Below are positions 60,771 through 64,000 of a stretch of 64,000 bases of DNA, piece by piece. Location: assembly GCF_018139145.2 (NCBI RefSeq), contig NC_059473.1, positions 3,853,503 through 3,917,502 on the forward strand. The letters run 5' to 3'. The number at the start of each line of letters is the position of its first letter. Within the stretch, counting starts at the first letter, position 1. The position numbers were made by a program, and so were the translations under genes. The notes beneath the pieces were generated by a model that saw only the letters and a program-made list of their open reading frames with translations, made no database searches and was not told where the DNA came from. Source of the DNA: Gymnogyps californianus. Taxonomy: Eukaryota; Chordata; Aves; Accipitriformes; Cathartidae.

Positions 60771-62300
60771 AACTGTGGTCTGCATTTCACTCATATGAAA
60801 ACAGGAAAGGGAAACACATCTATTTTGAATATTGTGAAAAGTAGTTCATAGCAGATGGGCAGCCTGATGTTTTAAAATTGCTTTACTTTGTCATAAAATA
60901 TCAATAATACACAGGATGTGGTTCTTGTCCAAGACTATACCAAAGTGTGAACAGCACAAAATGTGTCACTGGTAGCTTTTAGAGCAGCAGAGTTTGCACT
61001 AAAAGAATAAAATAAGCAGAGTCTTTGAGATGTCTCTCCGGCCCTGTTCCTTAAAACCAATTTCTTCCTGTGTGCTACACAGTTGGTAAAAGCTGCTTTG
61101 AAGCTGATGAATACCTGTTTGGTAATGAATCTGTAGCGAGATGCCTATTGTCGCATCTCAGAGGCAGAACAAGAGGTCTGTAATGCCCGTATCTCAAATA
61201 AGCAGGTAGCCCCCACTGACATTTTTTGGTGGGTCTACCCACCTCTTTCTTAGATGCTAACACAGAGGTAGGCAGCATCTTCTCTGTCGCCAAAACATAA
61301 CGGGAAGACAATGCACCTGTCTAGCTGTGTAGAAGAATAATTTAATAAAAAAAAAAAAAAAAAAGAAGGTACACTTGTGTCATTAAATATTGATGAGTAA
61401 GATTCATTGACTGAGTTGGAGACAGTAGGATATGGCTTGAAATAAAATCCCATGAGGGCCACACCCCCTAGTATGCCCAGGGCCATCCCTTTAAGGGTAG
61501 GACAATTATAATTAATTGAGCAATCTGACAGAAAGCATACATCCATACACTGGAGCAGAAAGTGACACTGTGCACAGAGCCATCCAAGACACTTGAAGGG
61601 TTAATACTGGTTCACTAGACCAAGGACAGTAAATTCTGCCTGTGGCTACCACCAGTCTATTGTATTATTATTGCAGGCTTTAGAAACAGCTTTTAATTTT
61701 AACCCTTTCCAGCCCTCTCTGCTATCTTCCCTTTAAATAATTGGCATTGAATAAAATTGCAAGAAATCTTCCTAGTCATACCTTTCAATAATTTCTTTTC
61801 ACTTTCAGCATTTACAATACTGTACACAAAAAAACCAAAATCCAAAGAACCTGGGCCTCCTTTACCTATCACTTTGAACTCTTAAAGACCAGAAATGTTG
61901 CCACAAAACCAGGCCCCTTTCATTTTGTTGTGATCAGTCCCCACTATTTGCTGCAAGGATCACTGAAGAATCCCATCCACTACTTACTGGAAACCATACC
62001 GTGAGTATTCAGAGTTTTGACAAACACATAGACTGAATATAGATAGCCTTGTACCCCTTTCAGTCTTCCAGATACCTGCATTCGTTCACCTAACTGCATT
62101 TTTAAGATGACCTACTGGGAATTGTTCATGCCTGTAAGAGCTGACAAATCAAACACACAGGAACCATTGGTTACCTGTAATGCAAAAATCTCATTATTGA
62201 TAACATTTTCAGCAATATGCTGAGCACATCATCAGCCCATAGGCAGGCTAAAGAGAAACAACTGATGGAGAAGGGATTATATAAAGGAGTGTGGGGGACA
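60771..62300. other. Non-coding spacer
   Basis: Nothing recognised apart from the A18 run. Confidence 0.5.
61347..61364. repeat. A18 homopolymer
   Basis: Eighteen A preceded by AGAATAATTTAAT. It could be an eroded retroposon tail, but no body is recognisable beside it. Confidence 0.85.
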
Positions 62301-62304
62301 GCAG

Positions 62305-62362
62305 AGGACTGACTCAGTGACCCAGGAGGTCCTTTCCAATCCTATATTTCTATATTCATCTG
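62305..62362 (+). mobile_element. CR1-type LINE 3'-end remnant
   Basis: CCAGGAGGTCCTTTCCAATC followed by CTATATTTCTATATTC matches the ending typical of avian and reptilian CR1 elements, where GGTCCCTTCCAACCC is followed by short tandem ATTCTATG-type repeats. Only the last ~60 bp are recognisable; the body is absent or too diverged, consistent with 5' truncation. Confidence 0.65.
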
Positions 62363-64000
62363 TTCATATTGAAGTTGATGGGAGACTTTTCCACCGACTT
62401 CAAAGGGCTTTTATCTGGCCCCAGTTTCATTTCTTTTCAATATATAGATGCAAGAGTAATGTCACGCATGATTTTCATGAGACATGCTAATATACAATCA
62501 GTTCTGGGAGCAGCAGAATGAACCCAGGTAGATAAATTGTTCATCCCAAAATGCTAAACATGCCAAGATCTGAAAAATATATCTCCTCATATCTAAAGCA
62601 CAGATAAGTCCATCCAGTGTCACTGGATTTCCAGTCATCATTAGCCATAATCAATTATGCCAAATAAATTGTCCCATTATCTATTCGCACTTTTTGCGAG
62701 CTACAGGGACAAGGTGAACGAATGTTTTTCGTCTGGGGATCGGCTCACCGCAAGACTGGTCCACATTTCCAGCAACAGGAAGGAGTGCCCCAGCATTAGC
62801 GTCCCAGCGTGAAACCTGTAGCTTCGTATGGAAGGTTATTTAATATATACGGGACATCACTCGTTAGAGAGATGTGCTACAAAATGCTCTGGAAAGAAGT
62901 GTAGAAGCCTAATATTGATGGCCACAGAAACAAGGAATAAGAAGGTAGAACTGGGCAGCTGTATAATTACGCAGTGTTTTCTTTTCCTCTCTTCTTTTTT
63001 ACTGAGCAGGCATTCAGCCTGCTCAGTAGAGTCACTCCAATATGTTATCTAATGGCTTCATCTTTACTTGTGAGATTCCCCATCTGTGGCCAGACTGTGC
63101 CACTGCCTCACTCAGCTGAGCAAGAGAACAACATTCATTCGCTCGCTGAGATCTTAGGAGACAGGTCTTGCTCTAGAGCAACAAAAAATGAGCCGCTCCT
63201 TAGGCAGGTCTGAACCTTTGCACTTAAGCCAGCCTTTGATGAAACTTTCCTCTGGATTTCAACACTGCTTTTTATAGCTGGGCAATCTGCTCGCTCTCTC
63301 TGGCTTTGTGCCTTTTTTTGTTCTTTACACTGGTATCATTCTGATCTATGTGGTGGTCTCACATTTTCCTCTGGACCTTTCTGCGTCAGCCTTGTTTTCA
63401 AAGCCAAGTAACACAAGCAACTATTTCTAATCTGCAGTTGCTTCGGAAGGATGGATGTTCAGACATAATCAATCCGTTTTGCTATTTTTTCACCTGTAAT
63501 ACAGTAGCTGCTTCTGCTGTTTGGATGTTTCTTTACTCACTTTCCTTTTCCATCTCTTTTCTCCTCATAAATTACTGTAAAACTTTAAGTGATTTATGAA
63601 ACATGGAAAACAGTATCACATCCAGTTTAGTTCTCCTAAAGCAGAGTCACTTCTTCCTATTGGGTTCATGGTGCCTCTAATGAGGATGCTCCATGGAAGG
63701 ATTTGGCCACCCAGGGGCACTGGTACAGCCACTTAGTTTGACTCCTCAGACGCCGTGGGTCTTTCTCATGACCAGGACAGAGAAATGACACCATACTATG
63801 AGAAAAGAGATGGTCAAGATGCTGAAGATACCCTGACATGCATTCAGAGGTCTGAGTGGTTCAGAGCTGTATCTGGATCTTCATGCTACATAGCATACCC
63901 AAAAGGTGTAGACATGACGAAACCTGTCGTGTCTCCCATCCTGTGGGTATCATTTCCATACAAATGGTGGGGAAAACATGGGGAAAGAGAAGGCAGAGAG
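62363..64000. other. Non-coding spacer to the window end
   Basis: Short open frames on the plus strand (up to 83 codons) have no domains and no splice context. Nothing else was recognised, and no gene visibly runs off the right edge. Confidence 0.5.

Noticed and set aside
63706..63722. CTCF-like GCCACCCAGGGGCACTGG
   Set aside because: Spacing of the core is off by one base relative to the usual motif.
1..64000. CRISPR arrays, operons, phage or plasmid modules
   Set aside because: No direct-repeat/spacer arrays, no collinear gene clusters and no ribosome-binding sites; the sequence is vertebrate in character.
1..64000. tRNA, rRNA and known microRNA genes
   Set aside because: No B-box-type GGTTCGAATCC string or rRNA-like stretch was seen, and a by-eye scan for several common vertebrate microRNA mature sequences found none.

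Overview
The window looks like non-coding nuclear DNA from an amniote, most likely a bird. Open frames are short and scattered over both strands, with no operon layout, ribosome-binding sites, tRNA or rRNA. Base composition is moderately AT-rich with GC-richer islands. The mobile-element residue is sparse and old: a CR1-type LINE 3' end near 62.3 kb, two MIR-family SINE fossils (48.8 kb +, 60.7 kb -) and two palindromic relics (2.3 and 38.1 kb). The bird call is an inference from low repeat density plus CR1; a crocodilian or turtle is less likely but not excluded.

No complete gene could be named. The best coding evidence is a set of exon-like blocks with matching splice signals. Five lie on the minus strand: 53258-53373 (the strongest), 46104-46232, 43379-43436, 12189-12345 and 8628-8713. 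Two lie on the plus strand: 28802-28902 and 59797-59865. The minus-strand blocks could belong to one long gene or lncRNA transcribed right to left. The 53.3 kb block also joins in phase with the 12.2 kb block, which then ends in a stop codon. None of the encoded peptides was recognised, so all are offered as candidates only.

Layout: 0-8.6 kb is AT-rich spacer holding a 221-bp palindrome. 8.6-12.4 kb has two minus-strand exon candidates and an AT-rich block that looks conserved. 12.4-28 kb is mostly featureless, except for a PBX/MEIS plus RFX motif cluster at 20.6 kb and an AT-rich homeodomain-type block at 24.0-24.8 kb. 28.5-29.2 kb holds an unusually long open frame. 30.4-38 kb contains three more enhancer-like AT-rich blocks. 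44.2-46.0 kb is a 1.8-kb pyrimidine-rich minisatellite with a 15-16 bp unit. 46-54 kb carries exon candidates, a MIR fossil, a PBX/MEIS-type site and a CpG-dense island beside the 53.3 kb exon. 54-64 kb is spacer with old repeats.

Taken together, the window most resembles intron or gene-desert sequence around a developmentally regulated locus. The enhancer reading rests on motif content and composition only; no cross-species alignment was possible. I found no new multi-gene biological system. The most unusual objects are the minisatellite, the palindromes, the CpG island beside an exon and the unexplained exon candidates.
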